This document shows, in pieces, positions 1-8,489 of a stretch of DNA of 64,000 bases. This DNA is from Halomarinibacterium sedimenti. Its GTDB lineage: Bacteria; Bacteroidota; Bacteroidia; Flavobacteriales; Flavobacteriaceae. The notes under the pieces are model-generated. The model did not search any database, was not told where the DNA came from, and was given only the letters and a program-made list of their open reading frames with translations. Position numbers and translations under genes: made by a program. The stretch covers positions 186,001 through 250,000 of the forward strand of contig NZ_JAHWDP010000002.1 of assembly GCF_019312585.1 (NCBI RefSeq), in the 5' to 3' direction. Within the stretch, counting starts at the first letter, position 1. Each line of letters begins with the position of its first letter.

Positions 1-598
1 GGGGCGCATAGGAGTCGTCAAAAGTTACGTCGTTCTTTGTGAATGTAATTTGCGCGTGTGATAAATCATTTGCTGTAGCAAAAAACAGGGTGGCTGGAGA
101 AGTGCAGCCAATTATTTTATGATTGTATTGAATTAGGTATAATCTATTGAGTAAATCAAAGTTGTACGATTCCTTATCTTGGTCTAAATAGAGTTCTAGT
201 GTTTCAGCAAGGTGCCTGTGAGCCACTGATCCACTTTTAAGTTTTGCCAATTCTGTTTCCCTATCCCAAACAATTATTTTGACTTTGTCCTTTATACTGT
301 CAATATTGAATAATAATTCTGCAAGGTCTAGTGCGTCAGAAACTAACTTCTCATCGTCTTTTCCTGCAACTACATTATTGTCCTTTGAGTAGGCTTTTAA
401 ATTGGGAGATTTAGTGATGTTTCTGAAAGCTGTTTTCACCAAGTCAATTCTTGCAAATGGGCTAGGTATTGCTGTAGGTAATGAAATTTCACTTCCGCCT
501 TCTGGGTCTTTAATAGATTCAATTTCTTTATCTGAATAAGCATCAGATGTAAACCAATGCTGTCCACCTTTTTTTGTATAGCCAAATATTTTGCTCAT
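1..598 (-). CDS. Unrecognised soluble protein, C-terminus beyond window edge
   Basis: The frame opens at ATG 598 (MSKIFGYTKKGGQHWF) and stays open for 199 codons to position 1, so the 3' end is missing. No signal peptide or membrane helix is visible; the visible part is soluble with mixed charge. I do not recognise the family. The start lies 6 nt after the stop of the tubulin-like gene, so it is the fourth gene of one leftward operon (4149 to <1). By context it would be a cytosolic partner of the tubulin-like GTPase. The open frame and tight spacing support it as a real gene; function is unknown. Confidence 0.8.
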   Translation of the reverse strand, partial: MSKIFGYTKKGGQHWFTSDAYSDKEIESIKDPEGGSEISLPTAIPSPFARIDLVKTAFRNITKSPNLKAYSKDNNVVAGKDDEKLVSDALDLAELLFNIDSIKDKVKIIVWDRETELAKLKSGSVAHRHLAETLELYLDQDKESYNFDLLNRLYLIQYNHKIIGCTSPATLFFATANDLSHAQITFTKNDVTFDDSYAP

Positions 599-604
599 AA
601 CCTT

Positions 605-2110
605 TTAGTTTTTTAATCCGAATTTAGAAGTAAGGATTTCTTCAGTTGTATTAAAAAAGAGTTGAATTAATTTCTGTGAAGCAGAACTATATGTTTTCCC
701 TTTTCCTTGTTTGCTCAGTTTATTGTTTATTGCTGGAAAATCAACCTTAGATGTAAACCAACTACTTTTTATAGTTCTTCCTTCAATAAGAGCTTCAATT
801 GATGATTCTAGATTGAAAGGGGAAAAACCTCTTTTATTTTCTGCCATTTCATTAATCCAATCAGAAAATGAGCTTAAAAACTCAGTGAGATTGGTACGGT
901 AAAAAGTATCATCCACAAACTTTTTATTTATTTCAGGTGAGTCATTGCTCCAAGCTTCTTTTTCTATGGCACTGCTTAGGTGTTCTACAAGATATTTTCT
1001 AAATAACACAAGTTGAGAAAGTCGCAATGCGATTTTTCGTTCAGTATAATCTTCGAGATCTGAAAATTTGATGTCAGATGCATCTTTGCGAATGCCAAAC
1101 TCCTTATAAATGGGTTTTTGTGCCTTGCCTCCTGAGGTTTCTAAATCTCTATCTGGGGTTTCAAGGAAATCAATTATAGCTAGAGCAGACGCCATTTCCA
1201 CAAAATGTGCATCATTTTTTTGTCCGCCATCGCCTGGGTCGTTTTTATAAGGTTTTCCGCTATAGTTATCGGCAATGTAGTACAGTGAATTTATCGAATT
1301 ATTGCCTGTAACATTATCCTTGTAGTAATATAATGCTGCCTTGGTCTTGGCAATAAAATCAGATTTCTGTATTGGACTATCATTATCTTTCTCAATATTG
1401 AAATAGGGTAATACTGTAATAGCTCCAATTTTTGCATCCTGTAAAAACCCTTTCCCATCTATGTTCAGATTATTCATCGCATCTCTGATATTCTTTAGTA
1501 TTGTGGGAAATCCAGCTGCACCTGTGCCACCAAAAATTGAACTGATAATAAATACTCTATCGTCCTCATTAAAATTGGATGCAAAATCCTTGAACTCTTG
1601 TGAGTCTTTAACTTGATTCAATACAATACTGCCAATATTGGGATTTCCAACGAAGCCAATATCCATTTCTACATCCAATAGATTAACTTCTTCATGTCGT
1701 TTATTAATTGACTTTCCTGAAAAGAGAATGTCAGCTAAAGCCTTGTTAGGCTCATCTAACTGATTGAACTCAATATATTCACTAAACTTTTTGCCTCCAA
1801 CATCTAGTAGGTTGAAAGTAAAACTTCCTGAAAGTCGATTTTGAGAAGTTGAAAGTCTATCAAGAGTTGTAATTTTAGTGCTGAAAAATCCACTATCTAA
1901 TCCTGCTTCATTTGAAATAGTTTGATAGTTTCCGAGCAATCTTTCAGTTCGTTTTAAATCTTCGTTTGATTTATGAGGGTCGATAATAATTGGAACAATT
2001 TCAAAATTATTGTCTGAATTTGGCTTTACTCCTGAAGCTAAAAGCATAGTAAGTGATTTCAAAACCCTTGAACCTGTGCCTCCTATTGCGAATATGTATA
2101 AACGTGACAT
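605..2110 (-). CDS. Tubulin/FtsZ-like GTPase-domain protein
   Basis: A 501-residue protein if started at ATG 2110 (MSRLYIFAIGGTG). The longer frame to 2155 would run into the upstream gene and adds a poorly conserved-looking leader. Two glycine motifs are seen: GGTGS at residues 10-14, as in the first Rossmann-type loop, and FGGTGAAG around 193-200, close to the tubulin/FtsZ signature GGTG(S/A)G that contacts the GTP phosphates. It has no membrane segment. This matches the 'tubulin-like' families distinct from division FtsZ. Known relatives sit in operons with vWA proteins, and here the neighbours are a vWA-like lipoprotein and a membrane protein. Inference: it polymerises or acts as a GTP switch at the inner membrane. 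Family assignment rests on motifs only. Confidence 0.72.
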   Translation of the reverse strand: MSRLYIFAIGGTGSRVLKSLTMLLASGVKPNSDNNFEIVPIIIDPHKSNEDLKRTERLLGNYQTISNEAGLDSGFFSTKITTLDRLSTSQNRLSGSFTFNLLDVGGKKFSEYIEFNQLDEPNKALADILFSGKSINKRHEEVNLLDVEMDIGFVGNPNIGSIVLNQVKDSQEFKDFASNFNEDDRVFIISSIFGGTGAAGFPTILKNIRDAMNNLNIDGKGFLQDAKIGAITVLPYFNIEKDNDSPIQKSDFIAKTKAALYYYKDNVTGNNSINSLYYIADNYSGKPYKNDPGDGGQKNDAHFVEMASALAIIDFLETPDRDLETSGGKAQKPIYKEFGIRKDASDIKFSDLEDYTERKIALRLSQLVLFRKYLVEHLSSAIEKEAWSNDSPEINKKFVDDTFYRTNLTEFLSSFSDWINEMAENKRGFSPFNLESSIEALIEGRTIKSSWFTSKVDFPAINNKLSKQGKGKTYSSASQKLIQLFFNTTEEILTSKFGLKN

Positions 2111-2124
2111 CGTATTTTTTAATT

Positions 2125-2586
2125 TTAAGGTTTCCAAAAAGTTGTGTGTCTGCAATTAATCCCAAGATATCTGGGGTATTTAAAAGAGGTAAGAAGGATG
2201 AATAGAATGAAACTCCATACAGCGTTTGATGCTCCGAATCCAATACTATCTGACACAGATAAATATAACAGATTACAAAAATCTCCTGATTGAATACTAT
2301 TAAATGGAATAAGAAAGGCAACTAAAAAATTTAGTAATACAATAACTAATGCCATTATCCACCAATGATGCTTTTTATTGAATTGTGGGCTATTTATGAT
2401 ATGATACTGCAAAGCATAGGAAATAATGGTTATACCAATCATAGACCACCCTATTATTACATACCAGGGTGTACCGATGTAATCGGTACAAGTAATGTCC
2501 CAACCTCTTAATTGATCTCCCATATCTGTTGAATAAAGAGGGTTCAATCCAAACCATTCGTATAAACTAGCAAAGAATTCTTCCAT
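2125..2586 (-). CDS. Small three-helix membrane protein
   Basis: A 153-residue protein starting MEEFFASLYEWFG. Three hydrophobic helices are visible at about residues 42-64, 76-95 and 118-136, separated by short loops, with a Cys/His-containing C-terminal tail. No domain is recognised. It starts 6 nt after the stop of the vWA-like lipoprotein gene and ends 14 nt before the start of the tubulin-like gene, so the three are almost certainly co-transcribed. A membrane anchor or adaptor for the tubulin-like protein is a plausible inference, not shown by the sequence. Confidence 0.75.
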   Translation of the reverse strand: MEEFFASLYEWFGLNPLYSTDMGDQLRGWDITCTDYIGTPWYVIIGWSMIGITIISYALQYHIINSPQFNKKHHWWIMALVIVLLNFLVAFLIPFNSIQSGDFCNLLYLSVSDSIGFGASNAVWSFILFILLTSFKYPRYLGINCRHTTFWKP

Positions 2587-2592
2587 AGCGCT

Positions 2593-4149
2593 CTACTTTT
2601 TAATTGTTATATTAAATGTGGTTATTGCATTCGAGCTTGATTTTGGATAAAAAGCATCGCTTACACCTTCTATCAAGTATTGCAATCCAAATGTCTTTTG
2701 TTGCTCTGAGATTTCATTCAAAATATTGGAGTCATCAATTGAAGATGAGGTGTAAACCCAATTCGGTGTTTGGCCAACAACTTGTATTTCTAAAGTTTCA
2801 TCTCTTAAATCGGTTGTTTTTAATTTGATTAAGTGCGTAAATCCTGCAAGTGATGGATCGTTTTTATTCGAAATGGGCTCGACTTCTAGCTGATAGCTTG
2901 GATTACTTAACGTATAATTTGTTGTGTCCAAAAAGTAACTTGGATCTTGAATACTGTTGCTGAAATCAACGGCAAGATTGAATCCAAAAAAGCCCTTATT
3001 CTGATTGTTCTTTGAAAGAGAAGCATCCGCAATTATCTTGTTGTTTAGTTCAGTTCGGCTAAAATCTCCAATATTTGGACTTGATAATATTTTGTAATTC
3101 GGTTGGCTTTGTTCCTTTTCAGATTGTAATACCAACCTATTTAAATATCCACCTTTTATGTTGTCCAATATTTTTTTGTCTAAAATCTCACTAATCTGCT
3201 GGTTACTTCCGAAAATCCAAATGTAGTAGGGTCTCTTACCTTTAAAAGGAATGGACTTATTTGTCTTGTCGTAATATGTTCCCTCAAAATTTGATTCTAG
3301 TTGAATGATTACCGCTGATAAATCAAATGATTTGATTTTTTCAGCAAAGTCAATTTTGATTCCAACGCCCTGATTGTTCAAATAATCTTGAGCATTTACA
3401 TTTTTACCTGGACTAAAAACGAAATCAGAAATGAGTACAGCAGCGTTTTGGTCATTCACTGTTTTAAGTACAGTATTTATGATGTTTTTAAGATCGGAAA
3501 CACTTCTATCCCCACCTTTTTGTCGAAAAGTTGATGGTTCTAGCTTTTCTATAAAATCTTGAATATCGGCTGGGAGTGCATTTTTCTTAGAGAAAGGGAT
3601 GCTGTTATTGATATAGTTTAAGTTCAAGCTGTCGCAGACTTTGCTTATCTTAAAGTCACCTAAGAGATTGTAAATAGCAGTTTCAAACTCTGTAACTCCC
3701 GTAACATATCCGTCCATACTTGCCGAATTTTCTAGATAGACGTTGATGTTAAATTCTTTTAGCGGTTCCTTTGATTCGGGTTGCCAAATATCACTTTCAG
3801 TTAGATTTAAATTTTTTGCTGAATAATATTTTAGTAAGTATGAAAGAACCTTTGCAATTTCAACAGTCCCATTTTCATTTTTGAATTGAGCAAAGCCTCT
3901 TTCGTCTGACGCGGAAATATCTTCTAATAATTTTTCAAACTCCTCTTTTACAATTCGGTTATCATTTTTAGCGAATTCGAGTGCAGTGTCGTTGAATGAT
4001 TGAAATTCCGATGTGCAACCTACATTAATTATAAAAAAAATAAGTATAAGAACATTACTTTTAAGAAGTTCTAAAAAGCTATTGCATTTAATGCAAAGAC
4101 TATTTTTACAAAATAAAAATTTTGACTTTTTACGTGATATGAAATTCAT
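2593..4149 (-). CDS. Lipoprotein with degenerate vWA-like domain
   Basis: 518 residues. A basic N-terminus (1-30) is followed by a hydrophobic stretch and lipobox VGC (Cys45), indicating a lipoprotein signal, although the basic leader is unusually long. A von Willebrand A-like fold is suggested by a strand followed by YLENSAS (138-144), in the place of the usual DxSxS MIDAS, and by a second hydrophobic strand AVLISDF (237-243). The first acidic position is Glu rather than Asp. The C-terminal third is not recognised. It is the first gene of the leftward operon with the small membrane protein and the tubulin-like protein, giving an envelope component for that set. The vWA call is moderate; the lipoprotein call is stronger. 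Confidence 0.65.
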   Translation of the reverse strand: MNFISRKKSKFLFCKNSLCIKCNSFLELLKSNVLILIFFIINVGCTSEFQSFNDTALEFAKNDNRIVKEEFEKLLEDISASDERGFAQFKNENGTVEIAKVLSYLLKYYSAKNLNLTESDIWQPESKEPLKEFNINVYLENSASMDGYVTGVTEFETAIYNLLGDFKISKVCDSLNLNYINNSIPFSKKNALPADIQDFIEKLEPSTFRQKGGDRSVSDLKNIINTVLKTVNDQNAAVLISDFVFSPGKNVNAQDYLNNQGVGIKIDFAEKIKSFDLSAVIIQLESNFEGTYYDKTNKSIPFKGKRPYYIWIFGSNQQISEILDKKILDNIKGGYLNRLVLQSEKEQSQPNYKILSSPNIGDFSRTELNNKIIADASLSKNNQNKGFFGFNLAVDFSNSIQDPSYFLDTTNYTLSNPSYQLEVEPISNKNDPSLAGFTHLIKLKTTDLRDETLEIQVVGQTPNWVYTSSSIDDSNILNEISEQQKTFGLQYLIEGVSDAFYPKSSSNAITTFNITIKK

Positions 4150-4190
4150 TAATTGGTTAGTTTATAGTCTAAACAAACCTAATTTTCTTT

Positions 4191-4220
4191 CTTAAAAAAC
4201 CCTTACGGAATTCCGTAAAG
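4191..4220 (-). terminator. Rho-independent terminator of the nuclease gene
   Basis: Read on the minus strand, the perfect palindrome TTACGGAATTCCGTAA (4203-4218) can form a 6-bp stem with an AATT loop, followed by GGGTTTTTT. It lies about 30 nt beyond the nuclease stop at 4252 and before the next leftward gene at 4149, so it separates the two transcription units. Confidence 0.65.
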
Positions 4221-4251
4221 CTCTTTAATTTAATATTAAATGGAAATGAAA

Positions 4252-4749
4252 TTAATTTTTTCGCCAATCCCAAGGCGCTATAGGGTTGTTTTCAGACCAC
4301 AAGCCTATTTTATTAATTTTAGCCCGGTCTTCTAGGGCTTGCAGTGTTTTGTCTTTGGAATACTTAATAAAGTGCCAGGCCAAACCATTCTTTAATAATT
4401 CTTCTGATAGGTCTCTTCCATTATCATATTTTACGAATCCTATAATTCTTCCATATCGGTCTTTTTTATCATACATGACTAAAACAGTATCACCAAAAAT
4501 AGCTTGAGAGGTAAATTGTTTGGCTCTTTTAGAAAAGGGTTGTTTTCTTTCTGGGCAATCTATATTCGCCACTCGGATACGATATAAAGTGGAGTCTTTT
4601 GTAATTAACTTAAACGTATCACCATCTGTTATGGCAACCACTTTTCCTTCTATGGAATTGCTTTGGGCCGCAATTCTTAAACAGAATAAAAAGCAAATGA
4701 AAACAAAAAATAGGTTTCTAAAATTCAAAATATATGTGTTTGCAAACAA
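4252..4749 (-). CDS. Secreted thermonuclease-like (SNase) nuclease
   Basis: A 165-residue protein with a hydrophobic signal peptide ending near AAQS (residue 30). The rest is one staphylococcal-nuclease domain. DGDT (42-45), then Arg59, Asp64 and Glu67 in RVANIDCPE and Arg101 in RYGR correspond in spacing to the SNase calcium and catalytic residues R35, D40, E43 and R87. It should degrade DNA/RNA in the periplasm or outside the cell. It is transcribed alone, with a terminator downstream. Nothing ties it functionally to the tubulin-like operon except proximity inside the putative island. Confidence 0.9.
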   Translation of the reverse strand: MFANTYILNFRNLFFVFICFLFCLRIAAQSNSIEGKVVAITDGDTFKLITKDSTLYRIRVANIDCPERKQPFSKRAKQFTSQAIFGDTVLVMYDKKDRYGRIIGFVKYDNGRDLSEELLKNGLAWHFIKYSKDKTLQALEDRAKINKIGLWSENNPIAPWDWRKN

Positions 4750-4799
4750 AACTATAAATATCCTTTAGCATTTGTTTACGGAAAACATTATTGCAAGAG

Positions 4800-5492
4800 T
4801 TATTTAGGTACTTTATTTATGTATTTGTCAATAATATAATCCGTTATTGGCTTTAATGTTTTACCTGTTTCTGGATGAAATCCTAACGCTGTAAAATATT
4901 CGTATTCTCCTTTAAAGTTCTTCCCATACCAAATTAAGGGGTCCCTATTTGGGGTAAAAAAAGTATTAATACTATCCTTATGAACTTTTTTAAAACGCAA
5001 CAATAAATTTGCATCATAAGGTATTACTTTCTGCTTTGCAACGGAATCTATATCACAATGTGATTTTTCAAAATGATCTTCTTTCCATATCATACATTTT
5101 GGCATGGTAAAATATTTATATGTACCAAACGAAATTGCTAACAGTAACATCATTGCGAAGAAAAGTGGCTTCCATCTTTCTTTTATCCAAAGAAAATAAG
5201 AATTGTCTTTACTGTTTACATATTCTAAGTAATCGTTATAACCCAAATATTTTGAAAGCCCTTCTAAAACTTTTTGTTGAGGAATATAAAATGTTCTTTT
5301 TTCACTTAAATCATTCAAATAATTTCTTAGTGTCTTATTAGTTATGGGAAAATTAGTTTCTTCCGAAATATATAATGCTAACTCTTCCGCACATTGGGTT
5401 TTGGAAACTCGCCCTACGCCCGATTTCTCCAAGGAATCGGATGCTTTTTTGAAGGCGTCTTCTAAAATTGTTAAGTGATAATTATTCGCCAT
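4800..5492 (-). CDS. Single-pass membrane protein with HTH-like N-terminus
   Basis: 230 residues. The N-terminal about 95 residues resemble a small helical domain often seen in Bacteroidota (TNKTLRNYLNDLS, then PQQKVLEGLSKYLGYNDY), which I read as HTH-like without being able to prove DNA binding. One transmembrane helix follows at about 107-127. A 100-residue extracytoplasmic domain with two Cys and no recognised fold completes it. No signal peptide. It is divergent from the poly-proline lipoprotein/two-component genes. It may be a membrane-bound regulator; function unknown. Confidence 0.6.
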   Translation of the reverse strand: MANNYHLTILEDAFKKASDSLEKSGVGRVSKTQCAEELALYISEETNFPITNKTLRNYLNDLSEKRTFYIPQQKVLEGLSKYLGYNDYLEYVNSKDNSYFLWIKERWKPLFFAMMLLLAISFGTYKYFTMPKCMIWKEDHFEKSHCDIDSVAKQKVIPYDANLLLRFKKVHKDSINTFFTPNRDPLIWYGKNFKGEYEYFTALGFHPETGKTLKPITDYIIDKYINKVPK

Positions 5493-5804
5493 ATCTAAAT
5501 ATATAAAATAAGCTTGGAAAATCTTTTCCCAATGATTTCCTACTATTTTCCAACCTTTTCAAACGACCCTTCATTTCTTTGTTCGAGAAAAGGAAATGAC
5601 CCCTATGGTGCACATAGGATTCGCGAACATTTCTTTTTTTAATCAAGGGCTGGGATACTGTGCCAATGTCTTAGAGAAGTAGACTAAGCCATATCCCTCC
5701 CAACTTCTCAAAATTTGGAGAATTCCCTCCATAAGCGGTTGGTTCCGCAAGAATCCAAATATAAATCTGGACAGCCATAGGTATGTCTAAAAATAAACAA
5801 TAAA
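5493..5804. other. Divergent intergenic region with nested inverted repeats
   Basis: This 312-bp gap separates the leftward membrane-protein gene from the rightward lipoprotein/two-component genes. It contains CCTATG (5602-5607) and CATAGG (5613-5618) around a 5-nt loop, nested within GTTCG (5581-5585) and CGAAC (5624-5628), followed by a T-rich run near 5630-5640. Farther right, TTCTC and GAGAA flank an AT-rich centre near 5714-5735. These could be operators or a structured leader. No coding frame is convincing here. Confidence 0.35.
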
Positions 5805-5963
5805 ATGAGAAAAATAATTTTAATTTCACTTACGGTTTTCCTCAATTTAGTGCTGTTTTCTTGTACACCACAAGAAAGAGCACTTAATGGTACCGAATAT
5901 CAAGATTGCTGTGGTGATGGTGGTAATATACCGCCACCACCCCCACCTCCCCCAGGAGGATAA
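5805..5963 (+). CDS. 52-residue poly-proline mini-lipoprotein
   Basis: ATG at 5805, stop TAA at 5961-5963. MRKIILISLTVFLNLVLFSC is a complete lipoprotein signal with lipobox Cys20, leaving a mature peptide of only 33 residues. This carries a Cys pair (CCGDGG, 35-40) and ends in eight consecutive prolines and GG. It lies 42 nt upstream of the sensor-kinase gene on the same strand, so co-transcription is likely. The signal peptide plus low-complexity tail argue that it is real. A role as envelope signal or ligand for the neighbouring kinase is inference; no family is known to me. Confidence 0.72.
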   Translation: MRKIILISLTVFLNLVLFSCTPQERALNGTEYQDCCGDGGNIPPPPPPPPGG

Positions 5964-6005
5964 AACTAAATAGATTTTAGTCAGAAGTTTTACTAATTTT
6001 AGGGA

Positions 6006-7667
6006 ATGAAAGAACCTATTCTATCATTCCCTTTTTTATTTAATATAATACTAGTAATTGGACTGGGGTTTTATTCCGTAGGCATTGCACAAGAAGTTGA
6101 CAATAGTGCATTGTATTACCAAAAAATTATTAAACCAAAAAACGGAAATGATCTGGTTGATGGGCTACAATATTTCACGGAATCTACAGAAATAAAGCTA
6201 GCTAAAAATGACACGTTGGGTGCCATTTATGCTCTTAGGATGATGAGTATTGCCAACTTTGAGCTTGGAAGTTATTACGATGCAGAGAATAATTGCGCTA
6301 GAGTCCTAACTCTCATTGACAATAATAGTAAACAAGACAATCTCTTTGAAAATAAAGTAGGCATTTACAACCAATTAGGTCGTATTTATTCCGAATTATT
6401 CAATTATGATAGAGCTATAGAAGCATATAATAGCTCGTTAGAATTTGCTTCTAATATAGGAGACAGTCTTACCATTATCAATAATAAAGGAAATATTTAT
6501 AAACGGCAAGGGGACTACTTAAATGCCAAAAAACAATACACTCTTGCCTTTGAAAAAATAAATCCAGCCCTTCCAGAGAATACCAAGGCCTTAATTTTAG
6601 ACAATTTAGGGTATGTAAAAACCAAACTAAAAGAATCTGATGGTATGACGTTAATGGAACGAGCTAAAGACCTGAGGATAAAAAATAGCAATTTAGACGG
6701 CTTGTATTCCAGTTATAAAAACTTTGCAATTTCCTATCTAGATAATAATAATTTGGAAATGGCAAAAGAATACGCAGTACTAGCCTTAGAAAGTGCGACT
6801 AAATTGAATAGTCCTTCCTATAAAAAAGATGCATTGTCCCTGCTTATCGATATAAATGGGGATTCCCTTTCGCAAAAGTTTCGATCGCTATCTGATAGTT
6901 TAGCTCAAGAAAAACAACGAGAAGAAAATAAAAATGCCGCTTTAAAATATGATTACCAAAAACAAAAACAACTAGCAGATGCCAGTGCCTTGCAAAAAGA
7001 AAAGGAAAAGCGTCTAAAAATCATTTATCAGTGGGCTGCTATCCTTTTAATACTTCTAGGTATCTTTTTCTATTATATGCTTAGAAATAGGCAAAGACAA
7101 AAAGAACAACAACAAGTTTATCTAACTGAAACTCGCATCTCCAAAAAGGTACACGATGAGGTGGCAAATGAGGTATATGGGGTTATGACACGGATAGAGC
7201 ATGATAAAGCTAAAGGAAAAGAACTCTTAGATAGTCTTGAGCATATTTATCATAAAACAAGAGATATTTCTAAAGAAAGTAACCTTATAGATTACGGACA
7301 CCAGTTTGAAGAAGTAATTCAAGATTTGGTTTTAACCTACCAAAATGAAATGGTTACTATCATTACTAAAAATGAACAAACTATTGATTGGGATAAAATG
7401 AACTCTTCAAAAAAAATAGTTTTGTACAGAGTGCTTCAGGAATTACTAACGAATATGAAAAAGCATAGCAAGGCATCTCTTGTTGCTATATCTTTTCAGC
7501 AAAAGGGAAATAAAATTATCGTTGACTATGCCGATAATGGTAAAGGAAGTGATCTTCATAAAAAGGGTGGGTTACACAATGCGGAAAACCGTATTCATAG
7601 CATAGGTGGAAAAATTAAATTTGAAACAGAAATAGATAAAGGGTTTAAAGCTCAAATCCAATTATAG
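6006..7667 (+). CDS. TPR-containing sensor histidine kinase
   Basis: 553 residues. N-terminal hydrophobic signal segment (about 8-28), then periplasmic tetratricopeptide-type helical repeats (about 60-285), a coiled-coil-like charged stretch, one transmembrane helix (339-359) and a cytoplasmic kinase. The dimerisation helix carries HDEVANEV with phospho-acceptor His383, of the HisKA_3 (NarX/DesK) type. The HATPase domain shows the N box ELLTNMKKHS (Asn483) and DNGKGSD (510-516). The response-regulator gene starts one base after the stop, making an operon with the upstream mini-lipoprotein. It should sense an envelope signal through its TPRs. Signal unknown. Confidence 0.88.
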   Translation: MKEPILSFPFLFNIILVIGLGFYSVGIAQEVDNSALYYQKIIKPKNGNDLVDGLQYFTESTEIKLAKNDTLGAIYALRMMSIANFELGSYYDAENNCARVLTLIDNNSKQDNLFENKVGIYNQLGRIYSELFNYDRAIEAYNSSLEFASNIGDSLTIINNKGNIYKRQGDYLNAKKQYTLAFEKINPALPENTKALILDNLGYVKTKLKESDGMTLMERAKDLRIKNSNLDGLYSSYKNFAISYLDNNNLEMAKEYAVLALESATKLNSPSYKKDALSLLIDINGDSLSQKFRSLSDSLAQEKQREENKNAALKYDYQKQKQLADASALQKEKEKRLKIIYQWAAILLILLGIFFYYMLRNRQRQKEQQQVYLTETRISKKVHDEVANEVYGVMTRIEHDKAKGKELLDSLEHIYHKTRDISKESNLIDYGHQFEEVIQDLVLTYQNEMVTIITKNEQTIDWDKMNSSKKIVLYRVLQELLTNMKKHSKASLVAISFQQKGNKIIVDYADNGKGSDLHKKGGLHNAENRIHSIGGKIKFETEIDKGFKAQIQL

Positions 7668-7668
7668 T

Positions 7669-8334
7669 ATGTTTTCAAAAGTGATTATTTCAGATGATTT
7701 CGATAGCGTAAACAAAAGTGTATTATCCATTGTTAATGAATTAAAAGTCAAAGAAGTTGAACAAGTTCAATATTGTGATGATGCCTATTTAAAAGTTAAA
7801 AAAGCACTATTAGATAATAATCCCTTCCAATTATTGGTTACGGATCTCTCCTATAAAGCGGACCACCGAGAACAAAAGTTTCAATCTGGAGAGGAATTAA
7901 TTAAAGCACTAAAACAAAGCGATTCCTCACTTAAAATCATTGTATATTCTGTAGAAGATCGTCCTCTTAAAATTAGAAAACTCGTGCAGGAATTAAACAT
8001 TGATGGCTATGTTAATAAAGGAAGGAGAGGCCTTGTGGAGCTTCAAGATGCCATTCGTAAGGTGGCTAAAAATGAGAAATATGTGTCCCCACATTTAGAA
8101 GGGATCTTAAAATCGAATAATAAAATTGAGTTCACCGAATATGATTCCCAATTAATGGGGTTACTTTCAAAAGGCTATTCTCAAGAGGAAATAAGTGCTT
8201 TTTTTGTTGAAAAAAATATAACACCTAGTAGTTTGAGTTCCATTGAAAAGAAATTAAACAAATTAAAAACTGAGTTTAAGGCAAACAATGCTGTTCATCT
8301 TGTGAGTATTGTTAAGGACTTGGGACTTATTTAA
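7669..8334 (+). CDS. Response regulator, NarL/FixJ-like
   Basis: 221 residues. The receiver domain shows the acidic pair Asp9-Asp10, phospho-acceptor Asp59 in LLVTDLSY and conserved Lys117 in YVNKG. The C-terminal about 70 residues form a helical domain with a LuxR-type layout (SKGYSQEEISAFF, then ITPSSLSSIEKKLNKLK). It is divergent from textbook LuxR HTH, so DNA binding is probable rather than certain. It is the partner of the kinase immediately upstream. A natural target would be the large VIT/plug gene that begins 155 nt downstream on the same strand. Confidence 0.85.
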   Translation: MFSKVIISDDFDSVNKSVLSIVNELKVKEVEQVQYCDDAYLKVKKALLDNNPFQLLVTDLSYKADHREQKFQSGEELIKALKQSDSSLKIIVYSVEDRPLKIRKLVQELNIDGYVNKGRRGLVELQDAIRKVAKNEKYVSPHLEGILKSNNKIEFTEYDSQLMGLLSKGYSQEEISAFFVEKNITPSSLSSIEKKLNKLKTEFKANNAVHLVSIVKDLGLI

Positions 8335-8489
8335 GTTACTCTTTACTAAAAATTATCTCCTTTTTCCAGATTTCCGAGTGGTGTAGAAAAAAAGTGTTTC
8401 CCTCACCCAAAACATCACTTCCCTCATTCCTCTTTTTATATATTATATTGAAATATGAATTTTAAGCTGTTAACTTAAAATCACTAACC

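Noticed and set aside
2111-2321. Overlapping frames 2007-2321 and the N-terminal extension of the tubulin-like frame to 2155
   Set aside because: Both lie in the 3' end of the small membrane-protein gene; the tubulin-like domain begins naturally at ATG 2110.
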